Of a DNA stretch of 36,340 bases, positions 1 to 9,407 are shown in pieces. The stretch covers positions 1 to 36,340 of the forward strand of contig JAFATG010000292.1 of NCBI GenBank assembly GCA_019244055.1, given 5' to 3'. Numbering within the stretch: position 1 is the first letter of the stretch; every line of letters starts with the position of its first letter. The position numbers and the translations under genes are program-made. The DNA is from Acidobacteriaceae bacterium (GTDB taxonomy: Bacteria; Acidobacteriota; Terriglobia; Bryobacterales; Bryobacteraceae). The notes beneath the pieces were generated by a model. The model was not told the origin of the DNA. It searched no databases and worked only from the letters and a program-made list of their open reading frames with translations.

Positions 1-2012
1 AAGATCTCGAAGTAATCGACTACGACATCGCCCGAGGTCCCCGCCGCAGGCTCGTAGATATCGATATCCAGGGCAACACCTACTTCACTCTCGAAACGAT
101 TCACGAACGAATGTTTCTGAAAACGGCGACCTTCCTGATGCGGTACGGCCGTTATAGCGAATCTTTTCGAAAACAGGACGAGAGAGCGATCGAAGCATTG
201 TATCAAGCCAACGGCTTTCGTGATTGTAAGGTCACATCGAAGGTACAGACCAATTACAAAGGCAAACCCCAAGATTTGTCCGTGGAGTTCCAAATCAATC
301 CGGGCAAGCAGTGGACCGTTTCTAGCCTGAAAATCCAGGGCAATGCGCGATTGGATTTGGCGCCGATCAAGAATCAGCTTGCGTCCATAGAGGGGCAGCC
401 GTTTGCGGACGTAAATATAGGCTCGGATCGCAACAGAATTCTCGAGTATTACTACAACCACGGTTTCCCGGGCGCGTCCTTCACTTATTCAGCGAAACCC
501 GGCGCGGAGCCCGCAACAATGGATCTCGTTTATTACATAACCGAGGGTCACCAGGAGTTCGTTCGCAAGGTTATCATCTCCGGGCTGTACCGGACCCGTC
601 CATCCTTGGTCCAAAAAGAAATTAACTTCGAGGAAGGCAAGCCGGTGTCGATGCTGCAGATCAACAGTGTCGCGCAAAAGCTCACAAGTTACGGCATTTT
701 CGCGAACGTTAATACCGGCATCCAAGATCCCAATGGAAGCAGTCAATATAAGAATATCCTCTATGATTTCGACGAAGCGGCTCGTTACACCTTCAATGTA
801 GGCTTCGGCCTGGAACTCGGGCAGTTCGGCAAGACAACCAACGACCTGTCGGAATCCGGCGGGGCGAAGGGCGTATCACCGATCGTTTCTTTTGATGTAA
901 ACCGGCTGAATTTCCGTGGCGTCGGGCAAACCATTTCCCTGCAAACCCGGTACTCAACGCTGGAGCAGCGCGAGGCGTTGAGCTATATCATCCCGCGATT
1001 TCTCGGCTCACCGAGTCGCACGCTTACGTTTCAGCTCCTCTACGATACGACGCAGGATGTTCAGACGTTTTCCTCGAAGCGCGAGGAAGCGTCGGTCACG
1101 GCCTCTCAAAGGTTGAACCGAGCATCTACTTTGGTGCTTCGGCTTTCTTATCGGCGTGTTACCACAAACAACGTCGAGATACCGGCGCTGCTGATCCCGG
1201 AGCTTCTTCAACCCGTTCGCATCGGCATGTTCTCCGCAAGCTACATACAGGATCATCGCGACAATCCCGTGGATGCGCATCGTGGTTTCTGGAACACCAT
1301 AGATGTTGGGCAGGCGGGGAGGTTCTTAGGATCGGATCGCGATTTTACCCGCGTTCTCGCTCGCAATGCTACCTACACTCCCATCGGACGTAACCTGACG
1401 TTCGCCCGCCAGACGCAGATCGGCTTTATTGTGCCGTTCAACATTCCCGAAGGCGTATCCCACTTCGAGGATATTCCGCTGCCGGAGAGGCTTTTCGGAG
1501 GTGGCAGTTCTTCGATGCGTGGTTTCGGCTTCAACCAAGCGGGACCCCGCGACATTGGGACAGCGAATGAATTGCCTGGAACTCCCACCAGTGCGCCCAC
1601 GGGATTTCCCATCGGAGGTAATGCTCTTTTCTTTAATTCTGTTGAGTTGCGGTTTCCCTTAATTGCCCCCAATATCAGTGGTGTTTTGTTTGAGGATATG
1701 GGAAACATCTATACGGGTTTCAGCTATATGTCCTTCGCCTATCACCAGCCCAGCCAGCAGGATTTCAACTATGCCGTGCAGGCACCGGGATTCGGAATCC
1801 GCTACAAGACACCCCTCGGTCCCGTTCGGGTTGATTTCGCGTACGCGCTGAATCCATCGCACTATCTCGGTTTCAGTACTAATGTGCCCATCCAGGATCT
1901 GCTTCCTTGCACGCCACAACAAATCGGAAATCCCGCGTATCCTAACTGCACCCCCGGCCCTCAAAAGCTCAGGGCTTTTCAATTCTTCTTCTCTATCGGG
2001 CAGGCGTTCTGA
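1..2012 (+). CDS. Omp85 (BamA/TamA) family outer-membrane assembly protein, 5'-truncated by window edge
   Basis: Outer-membrane beta-barrel insertase of the Omp85 superfamily. The frame is open from base 3, so the N-terminus lies outside the window; the ATG at 111 is internal. Three POTRA-like stretches are visible: one ending just before 111 (IQGNTYFTLETIHERM), one near 315-400 (LKIQGNARLDLAPIKNQL) and one near 565-640 (VIISGLYRTRPSLVQKEI). The rest, from about base 780, is rich in alternating polar/hydrophobic strands typical of the 16-stranded barrel. A GGSSSMRGF segment near 1500 matches the conserved RGF loop region of the family. The last residue is phenylalanine (FSIGQAF), as expected of a C-terminal barrel signal. 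The stop overlaps the next start (TGATG), and the SurA-like and TamB genes follow, so it may act with TamB as a TamA-like partner. BamA and TamA cannot be told apart without the N-terminus. Confidence 0.93.
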   Translation, partial: DLEVIDYDIARGPRRRLVDIDIQGNTYFTLETIHERMFLKTATFLMRYGRYSESFRKQDERAIEALYQANGFRDCKVTSKVQTNYKGKPQDLSVEFQINPGKQWTVSSLKIQGNARLDLAPIKNQLASIEGQPFADVNIGSDRNRILEYYYNHGFPGASFTYSAKPGAEPATMDLVYYITEGHQEFVRKVIISGLYRTRPSLVQKEINFEEGKPVSMLQINSVAQKLTSYGIFANVNTGIQDPNGSSQYKNILYDFDEAARYTFNVGFGLELGQFGKTTNDLSESGGAKGVSPIVSFDVNRLNFRGVGQTISLQTRYSTLEQREALSYIIPRFLGSPSRTLTFQLLYDTTQDVQTFSSKREEASVTASQRLNRASTLVLRLSYRRVTTNNVEIPALLIPELLQPVRIGMFSASYIQDHRDNPVDAHRGFWNTIDVGQAGRFLGSDRDFTRVLARNATYTPIGRNLTFARQTQIGFIVPFNIPEGVSHFEDIPLPERLFGGGSSSMRGFGFNQAGPRDIGTANELPGTPTSAPTGFPIGGNALFFNSVELRFPLIAPNISGVLFEDMGNIYTGFSYMSFAYHQPSQQDFNYAVQAPGFGIRYKTPLGPVRVDFAYALNPSHYLGFSTNVPIQDLLPCTPQQIGNPAYPNCTPGPQKLRAFQFFFSIGQAF

Positions 2013-2653
2013 TGTGGTGGCGCGCGATGCCCCTGCTTTGTAGCTTTGTTGCACTTGCCTCTGGCGTAATTATCGACCGCATAGCGATTATCGTGGGAAA
2101 CGCCATCATCAAGGACAGCGACATCAACCGCGATGTCAAGGCGACAGAGTTCCTGAACGGCCGGCCCTTGGACCTGAGTAATGCATCCCGAAAGCAAGCC
2201 GCCGACCGGCTCATAAACCAGACTCTGATTCGAAGAGAGATTCGCATAGGCGATTACCCGATTGCCACGTTGCAGCAGGCCGATATTGAACTAAATCGGC
2301 TAGAAAGCCAGAGATTCAAAACTCAGGAAGGTTTTGAGCAAGCTCTGCGCAGATACGGCCTGACCGAACTGGAATTGCGGACGCAGTTTCAGTGGCAGCT
2401 CACAGTGCTGGGGTTCATTGACGCGCGCTTTAAACCGGCTGTGTTGGTCAGCGATCAAGAGATTACGAACTATTACAGGGAGCATGAGGCCGCACTTCAT
2501 CAGGAGTACTCCGGAAAAGCTTCGCTCGACGATCTCCGCGATGACATTCGCAGTACCATAACCGGCGAGAAAGTAAATACCCTTTTCTTCTCATGGTTGA
2601 GCGACCAGCGCAAGCAGACTAAGATTCAGTTTGTCGAGAGAGATCTGGCATGA
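2012..2653 (+). CDS. SurA N-terminal-like periplasmic chaperone without PPIase domain
   Basis: A 213-residue secreted protein. Residues 1 to about 18 form a short signal-peptide-like segment (Arg then MPLLCSFVALASG). The next stretch, IIDRIAIIVGNAIIKDSDI, is the hallmark opening of SurA/PpiD-type chaperones (VVDRIVAVVNDEVIT-like). A helical SurA_N-like region follows, with LINQTLIRREI at about residues 68-78. Full SurA proteins are about 430 residues and carry one or two parvulin domains. None is seen here, so only chaperone activity toward outer-membrane proteins is expected. It overlaps the Omp85 gene by one base and the TamB gene by four bases (ATGA), so translation is probably coupled. 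Family membership is by motif recognition; the lack of a PPIase domain is seen directly from the length. Confidence 0.8.
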   Translation: MWWRAMPLLCSFVALASGVIIDRIAIIVGNAIIKDSDINRDVKATEFLNGRPLDLSNASRKQAADRLINQTLIRREIRIGDYPIATLQQADIELNRLESQRFKTQEGFEQALRRYGLTELELRTQFQWQLTVLGFIDARFKPAVLVSDQEITNYYREHEAALHQEYSGKASLDDLRDDIRSTITGEKVNTLFFSWLSDQRKQTKIQFVERDLA

Positions 2654-5600
2654 CCCACCGAGCCAAGAAGATCCTTTTCATCGCCGCCGGTTCCCTGGTA
2701 GGGCTGATTCTCATTCTTGTAATTGCTGCCGTCATTGTTCTGAAGAGTGGTTGGTTCGCTAACTTTGCGAAAGAAAAGATCGTTGCGGAAATTGAGAGTG
2801 CCACCGGTGGCACTGCAACGGTTGGATCATTTGAATTCGACCTGTCACATTTAACCTTGCGCATTCGCAATTTCGTGCTTCACGGAACCGAGCCGAAGAC
2901 TGCGGCCCCACTCTTCTCGGTGCCGCTTCTCGAGCTCCGCATGAAACTCTTCTCGGGAATCATGCACACGCTAGATCTCGCGTACCTGGGTGTCGAGAAG
3001 CCGCAGGTCGACTTAATCGTTTTTCCCAACGGCACGACCAATATTCCTCAACCCGAGAATCCAACCAAATCCAGCGGAAACAGCAACACCTTAGAAACTG
3101 TTGTGAACTTGAAAGTGAATAAGTTTCTAATTGAGAACGGAATAATTGTTGCTGCAGACCAGAAGAGCGCGTTCAACGCCCGCGGCGAGAACCTGCGAGT
3201 GCTCCTGAACTACGATTTTGCCCATCCTTCCTATGCCGGCAATCTCACCATGGCTCCTCTACAGTTCTCATCGGGAGTTAAAGCGCCTCTCGAGGCGAAC
3301 GTAAATATTCCGGTAGTTATAGAAAGCAACGCGATCAGAATCGATAGCGCTAGTATTGCGACTCCACAATCGCGGATCCGGCTATCTGCCTCGTTGACGA
3401 ATATAAATGCCCCGATCATTTCGGCCAGTCTAAATGCAGGTATTTCATTACCGGAACTGCAGCGCAGCTTCACTTTGCCAATCGATGCGAATGCGAAGGG
3501 CGCTCCGCAGACGCTCACGGCTGACGTAGCTGTTCAAATGAACGAGGCGAGCAAAGCTCTGCAGATTCAGACGGCCCATATCGCGCTTGGTCAAACGACC
3601 TTTCAGGCTTCTGGAGCGCTAGTTCCAGGTCAGACCCCCGGAGTGCAATTCAACGCCGATTTTGCCCTGGGCGAGTTATCGCGCCTTATGAACATTGGGT
3701 CCGTTCAGGCCCAAGGCAACCTTTTTGCAATTGGAACGGCAACCCTGGATAGGCAAGACAATTATGCCGTCAATGGCACGCTGAACTCTCGCGGCTTGGC
3801 GCTACGAAGCGGAACGACGGAAGTGTCAAATGTCAGCCTGCATACTCCCTTTCACGCCGACCCGTATCTGATCAGTCTCGACGGTCTGAAGCTGGACGCT
3901 TTCGGCGGAAGCCTCGCGGCCAAACTCTTTATCGAAAAGATGCAACAACTCAGCCTGGAAGGAACGCTGCGCAGCTTCTCCCTCCCGACCCTTGCTTCCG
4001 CATTTATGGGAAAGCGCCTCGGCTACGACGGCATTCTCGGGGGAACCTTGAAAGCACAAGGCAACCTGAAGGCAAAGGGCGCGAGCGGTTTCAGCGCTAA
4101 CACGAACTTGGTCATAACTCCTGGTACGGAGGGCGTGCCTGTCAGCGGCCGACTGACCGCCGACTATTTTGGCACAAGCGGAGCCATCGATTTAGGGCAA
4201 TCCTACATTTCGCTTCCGAACTCCAGGCTGGAGCTGGCGGGATCTCTTAACAAGCGCATTGATATCAGCCTCATTTCTCACAATCTGAATGATTTCCTGC
4301 CTGCGGCGAATCTTGCATCTTCGACCCCACAGACTTCTTTGCCGGTCAGCTTGCGTTCCGGCGGAAGGGCGAGCCTTCAGGCACAGATCACGGGAAATCT
4401 CTCTGATCCGAGCGTTGCCGGTCAGGTGAAAATGACCAGCTTCACGGTCGAGCAAAGGCCGTTTAGCCAACTCGGCCTGGATGTAGCTGCCTCCCCGTCC
4501 GCGGCATCGATTCAGAATGGAATCCTGACCAGTCAGGACCTGCAAACCAACTTTGACGCGACCGTCGGATTAGTGAAATGGAAGCCGCTGCCGCGTTCGC
4601 CAGTGACCGCAAATGCCAGCCTTCGCAGCGGTAACGTAGGTAACTTGCTGGCGTTGGCGGGCCAATCTTCGCTCCAGGCAAGCGGTCAGGTCGCGGCCGA
4701 CGTTCATCTTAACGGAAGTTACGGAGATCCCAGCGGAAACGCGGTACTTCAGATCCTGAATGGTTCCGTGGACCAGCAGCCGTTCAGCAAACTTTACACC
4801 GGAGTTAACCTCCAGGACCAACTAATCACGCTGTCAGATTTCGAACTCGATACAGCAGGCGGGCGCGTCACCGCCAGCGGAACATTTCGACATCCGCCAG
4901 ACAGTTTCATGGTGGGCCACGCCCAGGTCCAGATCGCAAGCACTGGGATTCAACTTGCGAATATCACACCATTGCAACAGAAGAGTCCTGGAACGGCGGG
5001 GACTATTCAACTCAACGCGACCGCGGCGGCGGATGTAACTAAGTCAGGCAATCAGACACAGATGACTGTCTCGAATATAAGCGCCGGTCTCGCGGCTCAC
5101 GGTTTACGGGTACAGAACCAGAATGCAGGCGACTTGACCGCCACCGCCCGCACAAATAACGGGACTGTGAATTACAACATCGTCTCAAACTTCGCTAGCT
5201 CTGATGTAAGGGTCGAAGGTCGCACTGCTCTTACCAAGGATTATCCTACCAATGCCGACGCGTCAATTAAGAATCTGTCGCTGGAAAAAGCTTTACAGAT
5301 TACTGGCGAAACCCAGTATCCGGTGAGCGGAGATTTTTCCGCCACCGCTCATCTAAGTGGTACCTTGCAGGCTCCAAACGGAAACGTCAGCTTCACTCTG
5401 GCGGCAGCCAAGGTATACCAAGAATCCATCAACCGCCTGGAAGGTAGGATCAGCTATTCAGATAGGCTCATCCAGATTCCCTCTATTACGATTGGAGCAC
5501 CAGCCGGTGAACTTACCGTCAGTGGGTCGTTTTCTCATCCAGCAGGCAATTTCAATGCTGGCGCATTGACGCTGAAGCTTGACAGCTCTCCTCTACAACT

Positions 5601-7548
5601 CGCGAAAATCAAACACGTTCAGCAGCAGGAACCCGATTTTGCGGGGACGCTGAAACTCACGGCGAACGTTGCCGCGTCATTGCGAGATCAGAACGGAAGC
5701 CGTTCCGTCGAAATTTCGAAACTCGACGCAGATATTGCCGCAAGGGAGCTTCGGCTAAACAACACGAACTTCGGCCAGGCGACCTTTACAGCTCGCGCCA
5801 ATGGCCAGAATCTAGACTATCGTCTTGACTCTGATATTGCGCAAAGCCAAGTTCATGGCCAGGGCACTTCTCAACTCACCGGCGATTACCCGACAAAGGC
5901 GAGTATTACGTTTGGCAACGTCCAGTACTCCAACATACAGCCGTTCATTTCCGCCGAATCGGCTCCAGAACAACTCTTCGACGCAAGCTTAGACGGCCAG
6001 GCTTCGATAAACGGTCCTTTATTGAAGGCTGACGATCTCACGGGCCGCTTGCAGTTGAATCGGCTCGACGTGCAGACGCATCCGAAAGCTACACCAACAG
6101 GTGGACCCGCGCTGAGAAGAATTGAACTTCAGAATCAAGGCCCAATTCTGTTAAGTCTTGATCGCAATGTCGTGCAGGTGCAGCGATTCAAGATATCCGG
6201 GCCGGATACAGATATCAACGCTTCTGGCGCACTCAACTTGAAGAACGGGAAGAGCCCTCTGGGCCTCACGCTTGCTGCCACCCTGAACCTCGGAATTCTT
6301 CAAGACATTAGTCGGGATTTTTATTCTTCAGGCCTGTTGACGGTGGACGCGACAGTTCACGGAAATTTTACTAAGCCGCTTGTCAATGGCCAAGTGGTTC
6401 TTAAGAACGCGAACGTCAACTATACTGAGTCGCCAAATGGCCTCTCGAAGGCAAACGGAACTATTCTTCTGAACGGCACCAGCGCCACTATTCAAAGCCT
6501 GACGGCGGAAAGCGGCGGAGGCAAGATTTCCCTTGGTGGCTTTGTTTCGCTCGGCGGCCCCGTCATGAGCTATAACCTGCGCTCGTCTGCCAATCGCGTA
6601 CGAGTGCGGTACTCGGGAATTGACGTAGTATCTAACGCGACAATAACTCTGATAGGTAACGTCAATCGTTCGCTTCTTGGCGGTACCGTCACGGTTCAGA
6701 AAATAGCCTACAATTCATCGAGTGATGTTGGCTCAATTCTTTCTTCCGCCTCAACGCCACCGTCGACCCCATCGAATCCATCAACTTTGCTGGCGGGAAT
6801 GCGGCTTAACATCCACATTCTGACTGCGCCCAATCTTCAAGTGGTCTCAACCTTTACCGATAAGCTTGAGGTCTTCGCCGATCTGAATGTACGTGGGACG
6901 GCCGCTACACCCGGAGTGATCGGCCGCGTTACGGTCACGAACGGGCAATTAGTTTTCTTCGGCAACACCTATACGGTGAATGCCGGTTCTATCAATTTTT
7001 ACAATCCGAACTCGATCGAGCCCGTTCTGGATATATCCCTCGAGACGATTGCTCAGGGTGTTGATGTCGTAATCGGAGTCTCGGGCGCCATGGATGACCT
7101 GAGGCTGAATTACCGGTCCGATCCACCGCTCACATTCGAGCAGATCGTGCAACTGCTGGCCACGAACACAACGCCGGCGAATGCTCAGATCGCCGCGCAT
7201 GAGCCCGCGCCGCAACAGCAGTCATTGAGCCAGATGGGCGAATCAGCGATACTGGGCCAGGCGATTGCCAACCCTCTTGCAAGCCGTGTGCAACGGGTAT
7301 TCGGTCTAACAGACTTCAAAATCGATCCGTCCGTTGCAGGCAATAACGGGCAGCCGACTGCCCGAGTTACTCTGCAGCAAAAGATTACGAGCAATATTAC
7401 ATTTACTTATATTCAGGACGTTACACAGGCTAACTCTGAAATCATCCGTATTCAAATGGATCTTACGAACAAACTATCCGCGGTCGGATTGCGCGATTAC
7501 AACGGCAATGTGAGCGTGGAATTCTTCTACAAATTCAAAAAACGATAA
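2650..7548 (+). CDS. tamB: TamB-like translocation and assembly module / inter-membrane lipid transfer protein
   Basis: A 1632-residue AsmA/TamB-superfamily protein. One N-terminal membrane anchor lies at about residues 8-32 (long Ile/Leu/Val run). It is followed by an AsmA-like opening (FAKEKIVAEIESATGG, then SFEFDLSHLTLRIRNF). The long middle is made of beta-rich repeats, and the C-terminal 350 or so residues form the conserved TamB domain: VTNGQLVFFGNTYTVNAGSI at about 1429-1448, the PPLTFEQIVQLL motif, and a C-terminus ending in the aromatic-basic FFYKFKKR. TamB proteins bridge the periplasm and work with Omp85 partners; recent work places the superfamily in phospholipid transport to the outer membrane. 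Size is above the roughly 1260 residues of the E. coli protein, partly explained by an internal duplication of about 215 residues. The start overlaps the SurA-like stop (ATGA). Confidence 0.92.
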   Translation: MTHRAKKILFIAAGSLVGLILILVIAAVIVLKSGWFANFAKEKIVAEIESATGGTATVGSFEFDLSHLTLRIRNFVLHGTEPKTAAPLFSVPLLELRMKLFSGIMHTLDLAYLGVEKPQVDLIVFPNGTTNIPQPENPTKSSGNSNTLETVVNLKVNKFLIENGIIVAADQKSAFNARGENLRVLLNYDFAHPSYAGNLTMAPLQFSSGVKAPLEANVNIPVVIESNAIRIDSASIATPQSRIRLSASLTNINAPIISASLNAGISLPELQRSFTLPIDANAKGAPQTLTADVAVQMNEASKALQIQTAHIALGQTTFQASGALVPGQTPGVQFNADFALGELSRLMNIGSVQAQGNLFAIGTATLDRQDNYAVNGTLNSRGLALRSGTTEVSNVSLHTPFHADPYLISLDGLKLDAFGGSLAAKLFIEKMQQLSLEGTLRSFSLPTLASAFMGKRLGYDGILGGTLKAQGNLKAKGASGFSANTNLVITPGTEGVPVSGRLTADYFGTSGAIDLGQSYISLPNSRLELAGSLNKRIDISLISHNLNDFLPAANLASSTPQTSLPVSLRSGGRASLQAQITGNLSDPSVAGQVKMTSFTVEQRPFSQLGLDVAASPSAASIQNGILTSQDLQTNFDATVGLVKWKPLPRSPVTANASLRSGNVGNLLALAGQSSLQASGQVAADVHLNGSYGDPSGNAVLQILNGSVDQQPFSKLYTGVNLQDQLITLSDFELDTAGGRVTASGTFRHPPDSFMVGHAQVQIASTGIQLANITPLQQKSPGTAGTIQLNATAAADVTKSGNQTQMTVSNISAGLAAHGLRVQNQNAGDLTATARTNNGTVNYNIVSNFASSDVRVEGRTALTKDYPTNADASIKNLSLEKALQITGETQYPVSGDFSATAHLSGTLQAPNGNVSFTLAAAKVYQESINRLEGRISYSDRLIQIPSITIGAPAGELTVSGSFSHPAGNFNAGALTLKLDSSPLQLAKIKHVQQQEPDFAGTLKLTANVAASLRDQNGSRSVEISKLDADIAARELRLNNTNFGQATFTARANGQNLDYRLDSDIAQSQVHGQGTSQLTGDYPTKASITFGNVQYSNIQPFISAESAPEQLFDASLDGQASINGPLLKADDLTGRLQLNRLDVQTHPKATPTGGPALRRIELQNQGPILLSLDRNVVQVQRFKISGPDTDINASGALNLKNGKSPLGLTLAATLNLGILQDISRDFYSSGLLTVDATVHGNFTKPLVNGQVVLKNANVNYTESPNGLSKANGTILLNGTSATIQSLTAESGGGKISLGGFVSLGGPVMSYNLRSSANRVRVRYSGIDVVSNATITLIGNVNRSLLGGTVTVQKIAYNSSSDVGSILSSASTPPSTPSNPSTLLAGMRLNIHILTAPNLQVVSTFTDKLEVFADLNVRGTAATPGVIGRVTVTNGQLVFFGNTYTVNAGSINFYNPNSIEPVLDISLETIAQGVDVVIGVSGAMDDLRLNYRSDPPLTFEQIVQLLATNTTPANAQIAAHEPAPQQQSLSQMGESAILGQAIANPLASRVQRVFGLTDFKIDPSVAGNNGQPTARVTLQQKITSNITFTYIQDVTQANSEIIRIQMDLTNKLSAVGLRDYNGNVSVEFFYKFKKR
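4675..5960 (+). repeat. Two-copy internal protein repeat (about 215 residues) within tamB
   Basis: Two consecutive blocks of about 640 bases encode recognisably duplicated protein segments. Paired landmarks are ASGQVAADVHLNG with SGDFSATAHLSG, GGRVTASGTFRHPP with AGELTVSGSFSHPA, GIQLANITPLQQ with PLQLAKIKHVQQ, and DYPTNADASIKN with DYPTKASITFGN. The nucleotide level has diverged, so the duplication is old. Boundaries are approximate. Confidence 0.7.
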
Positions 7549-7564
7549 ACAGGCGCATTCTGTC

Positions 7565-8668
7565 ATGAGACTCGTCGTCTTCGGCCTTTCGATCAGTTCT
7601 GCCTGGGGAAACGGTCATGCGACGCTGTTGCGCGGCCTTTTTCGAGAATTACACGGCATGGGCCACGAAGTACATTTCTTTGAGAAAGATGTGCCCTATT
7701 ATGCTTCGCACCGTGACGCCCGCGATTTCTGCTACGTCGATCTTCACTTGTACTCGGATTGGGGCGAGATCCGTGTGAAGGCTGCGAAGCTGTTGGCCAC
7801 AGCAGACGCGGCGATGGTGACTTCGTACTGCGGCGACGGAGCTGAAGCATCCGAGCTAATTCTTTGCTCGAATGTGTCGCGATCCATTTTTTACGATATG
7901 GATACGCCTGTAACATTGAGCCGGCTGGAACGCGGGGAGACGGTCGCCTACCTGCCTTCAGATGGTCTGACCGGCTTTGATCTCGTGCTCAGTTACACCG
8001 GCGGCCGGGCCTTGGAAGATCTGCAGAGTAAACTCGGCGCGCGCCGCACTGCGACGCTCTACGGCTGGGTTGATCCGGAAGCGTATCACAACGCAGTTTC
8101 CAGGTCGCAGTTTGAAAGCAACCTTTCTTACTTGGGTACGTATTCGGCTGATCGTCAAGCCGCTTTCGAAAAGTTGTTATTGGAACCGGCTCGGATTATT
8201 GGAGATCGCCAGTTTACTGTCGGCGGCGCAATGTATTCCGACAGGCAGTTGTGGCCCAATAACATTCGGTACTTCGAGCACGTGCCTCCAGCGGACCACT
8301 GTGCGTTTTATTCTTCTTCGTGTTTGACGCTGAACATCACGCGTGGATCAATGGTTGCTATGGGCTACTGTCCGTCGGGCCGCCTCTTTGAAGCTGCGGC
8401 ATGTGGCACGGCGGTTCTCAGCGATTGGTGGCTTGGTCTGGATAGTTTCTTTAAACCAGGCGAAGAAATCTTAATCGCGGCGTCCACAAACGATGCCATT
8501 TCGGCAATAACGAGTGATGAAAGTGAATTGAAAGGCATCGCGAAACGAGCGAGGCAGCGGGCTCTGGCCTGCCATACTGCCCGGATCCGCGCGGAACGCC
8601 TCGTTGAATTGATTGAAGATCCGGTAACCGATCCGGTTCAAGGTGTGGTGTTGACGAAAGGAGCTTGA
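7565..8668 (+). CDS. CgeB-like glycosyltransferase (GT-B fold)
   Basis: A 367-residue protein with a CgeB-type N-terminus (MRLVVFGLSISSAWGNGHAT, then GHEVHFFEKDVPYY) and a C-terminal glycosyl-transferase 1-like half containing LNITRGSMVAMGYCPSGRLFEAAACGTAVL. That segment matches the nucleotide-sugar binding region of GT-B enzymes, with an acidic residue (E) in the R-L-F-E-A-A-A-C-G-T block. Its donor and acceptor are unknown. It begins 16 bases after tamB and its TGA overlaps the region of the following GTG start, so it heads the glycan gene run 7565-10414. It is cytoplasmic, with no signal peptide or membrane segment. The family call rests on motif recognition. Confidence 0.8.
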   Translation: MRLVVFGLSISSAWGNGHATLLRGLFRELHGMGHEVHFFEKDVPYYASHRDARDFCYVDLHLYSDWGEIRVKAAKLLATADAAMVTSYCGDGAEASELILCSNVSRSIFYDMDTPVTLSRLERGETVAYLPSDGLTGFDLVLSYTGGRALEDLQSKLGARRTATLYGWVDPEAYHNAVSRSQFESNLSYLGTYSADRQAAFEKLLLEPARIIGDRQFTVGGAMYSDRQLWPNNIRYFEHVPPADHCAFYSSSCLTLNITRGSMVAMGYCPSGRLFEAAACGTAVLSDWWLGLDSFFKPGEEILIAASTNDAISAITSDESELKGIAKRARQRALACHTARIRAERLVELIEDPVTDPVQGVVLTKGA

Positions 8669-8669
8669 T

Positions 8670-9407
8670 GTGTGGGGAATTATTCCTGCCGCGGGAATGG
8701 GGAGCCGTATTCAACCCTTAGCCTTTTCGAAGGAACTCCTGCCCGTCGGCAGTTTCGCAGAAGGAGCGGGCGAACGGCCCCGAGCGGTCAGCGAATACCT
8801 CATAGAGCGAATGACCGCCGGCGGAGCCCGAAGGATCTGCTTCGTCATCTCTCCAGGTAAATCGGACATCCTGAATTACTTTGGCGGCCAGGCCCTTTCC
8901 GCTGAAATCTTCTACGCGGTTCAGCCAAAACCTGCGGGACTCTGTGACGCGATCTTCCGAGCGCTGCCGTTGATTCCACCAGACGAGCAGGTCTCCATTG
9001 GCTTGCCTGACACGATCTGGTTTCCCGAGAATGCGCTCGCTTTTCTGCCCGATGGAGTTCTCTCGCTTCTTCTGTTTCCGGTAGCGCATCCCGAAAGGTT
9101 CGACGCGGTTATAACGAACGAGCAAGATGAAGTGCTGGAAGTACAGGTGAAGAAGGAATCGCCCTCAACACACTGGGTCTGGGGAGCTCTCAAAATGCCT
9201 GGTCAGGTGTTGACTGAATTGCATGACCTTTGGGTAGCGCGCCAGGACGAGTATTTAGGGACGTTGATTAACGAATACCTAAGTCGCGGCGGGCGTGCGT
9301 ACGGTTTCAAAACAGGGGAGTGCTACGTAGATGTGGGCACGCTGAACGGATATCGCGAGGCTCTCCGGGTACTGGACGCGAACTGCGCTGAGTTGAATCA
9401 AGCTTGA
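8670..9407 (+). CDS. Sugar-1-phosphate nucleotidyltransferase (RfbA/GalU-like)
   Basis: A 245-residue GT-A-fold nucleotidyltransferase. The N-terminal signature IIPAAGMGSRIQPLAFSKEL corresponds to the family GxGxRxxP...K(P/E)LLPV nucleotide-binding loop. GLPDTIWFPENA near residues 110-121 carries the aspartate that usually binds the metal. A C-terminal YVDVGTLNGYREAL matches the end of the catalytic domain. It would make an NDP-sugar from sugar-1-phosphate and NTP for the glycan pathway; the exact sugar cannot be read. The start is GTG at 8670, preceded by GGAG at 8660-8663 six bases upstream. An ATG at 8668 is in another frame. It is short compared with RfbA (about 290 residues) and looks like a minimal version. 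Confidence 0.84.
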   Translation: MWGIIPAAGMGSRIQPLAFSKELLPVGSFAEGAGERPRAVSEYLIERMTAGGARRICFVISPGKSDILNYFGGQALSAEIFYAVQPKPAGLCDAIFRALPLIPPDEQVSIGLPDTIWFPENALAFLPDGVLSLLLFPVAHPERFDAVITNEQDEVLEVQVKKESPSTHWVWGALKMPGQVLTELHDLWVARQDEYLGTLINEYLSRGGRAYGFKTGECYVDVGTLNGYREALRVLDANCAELNQA

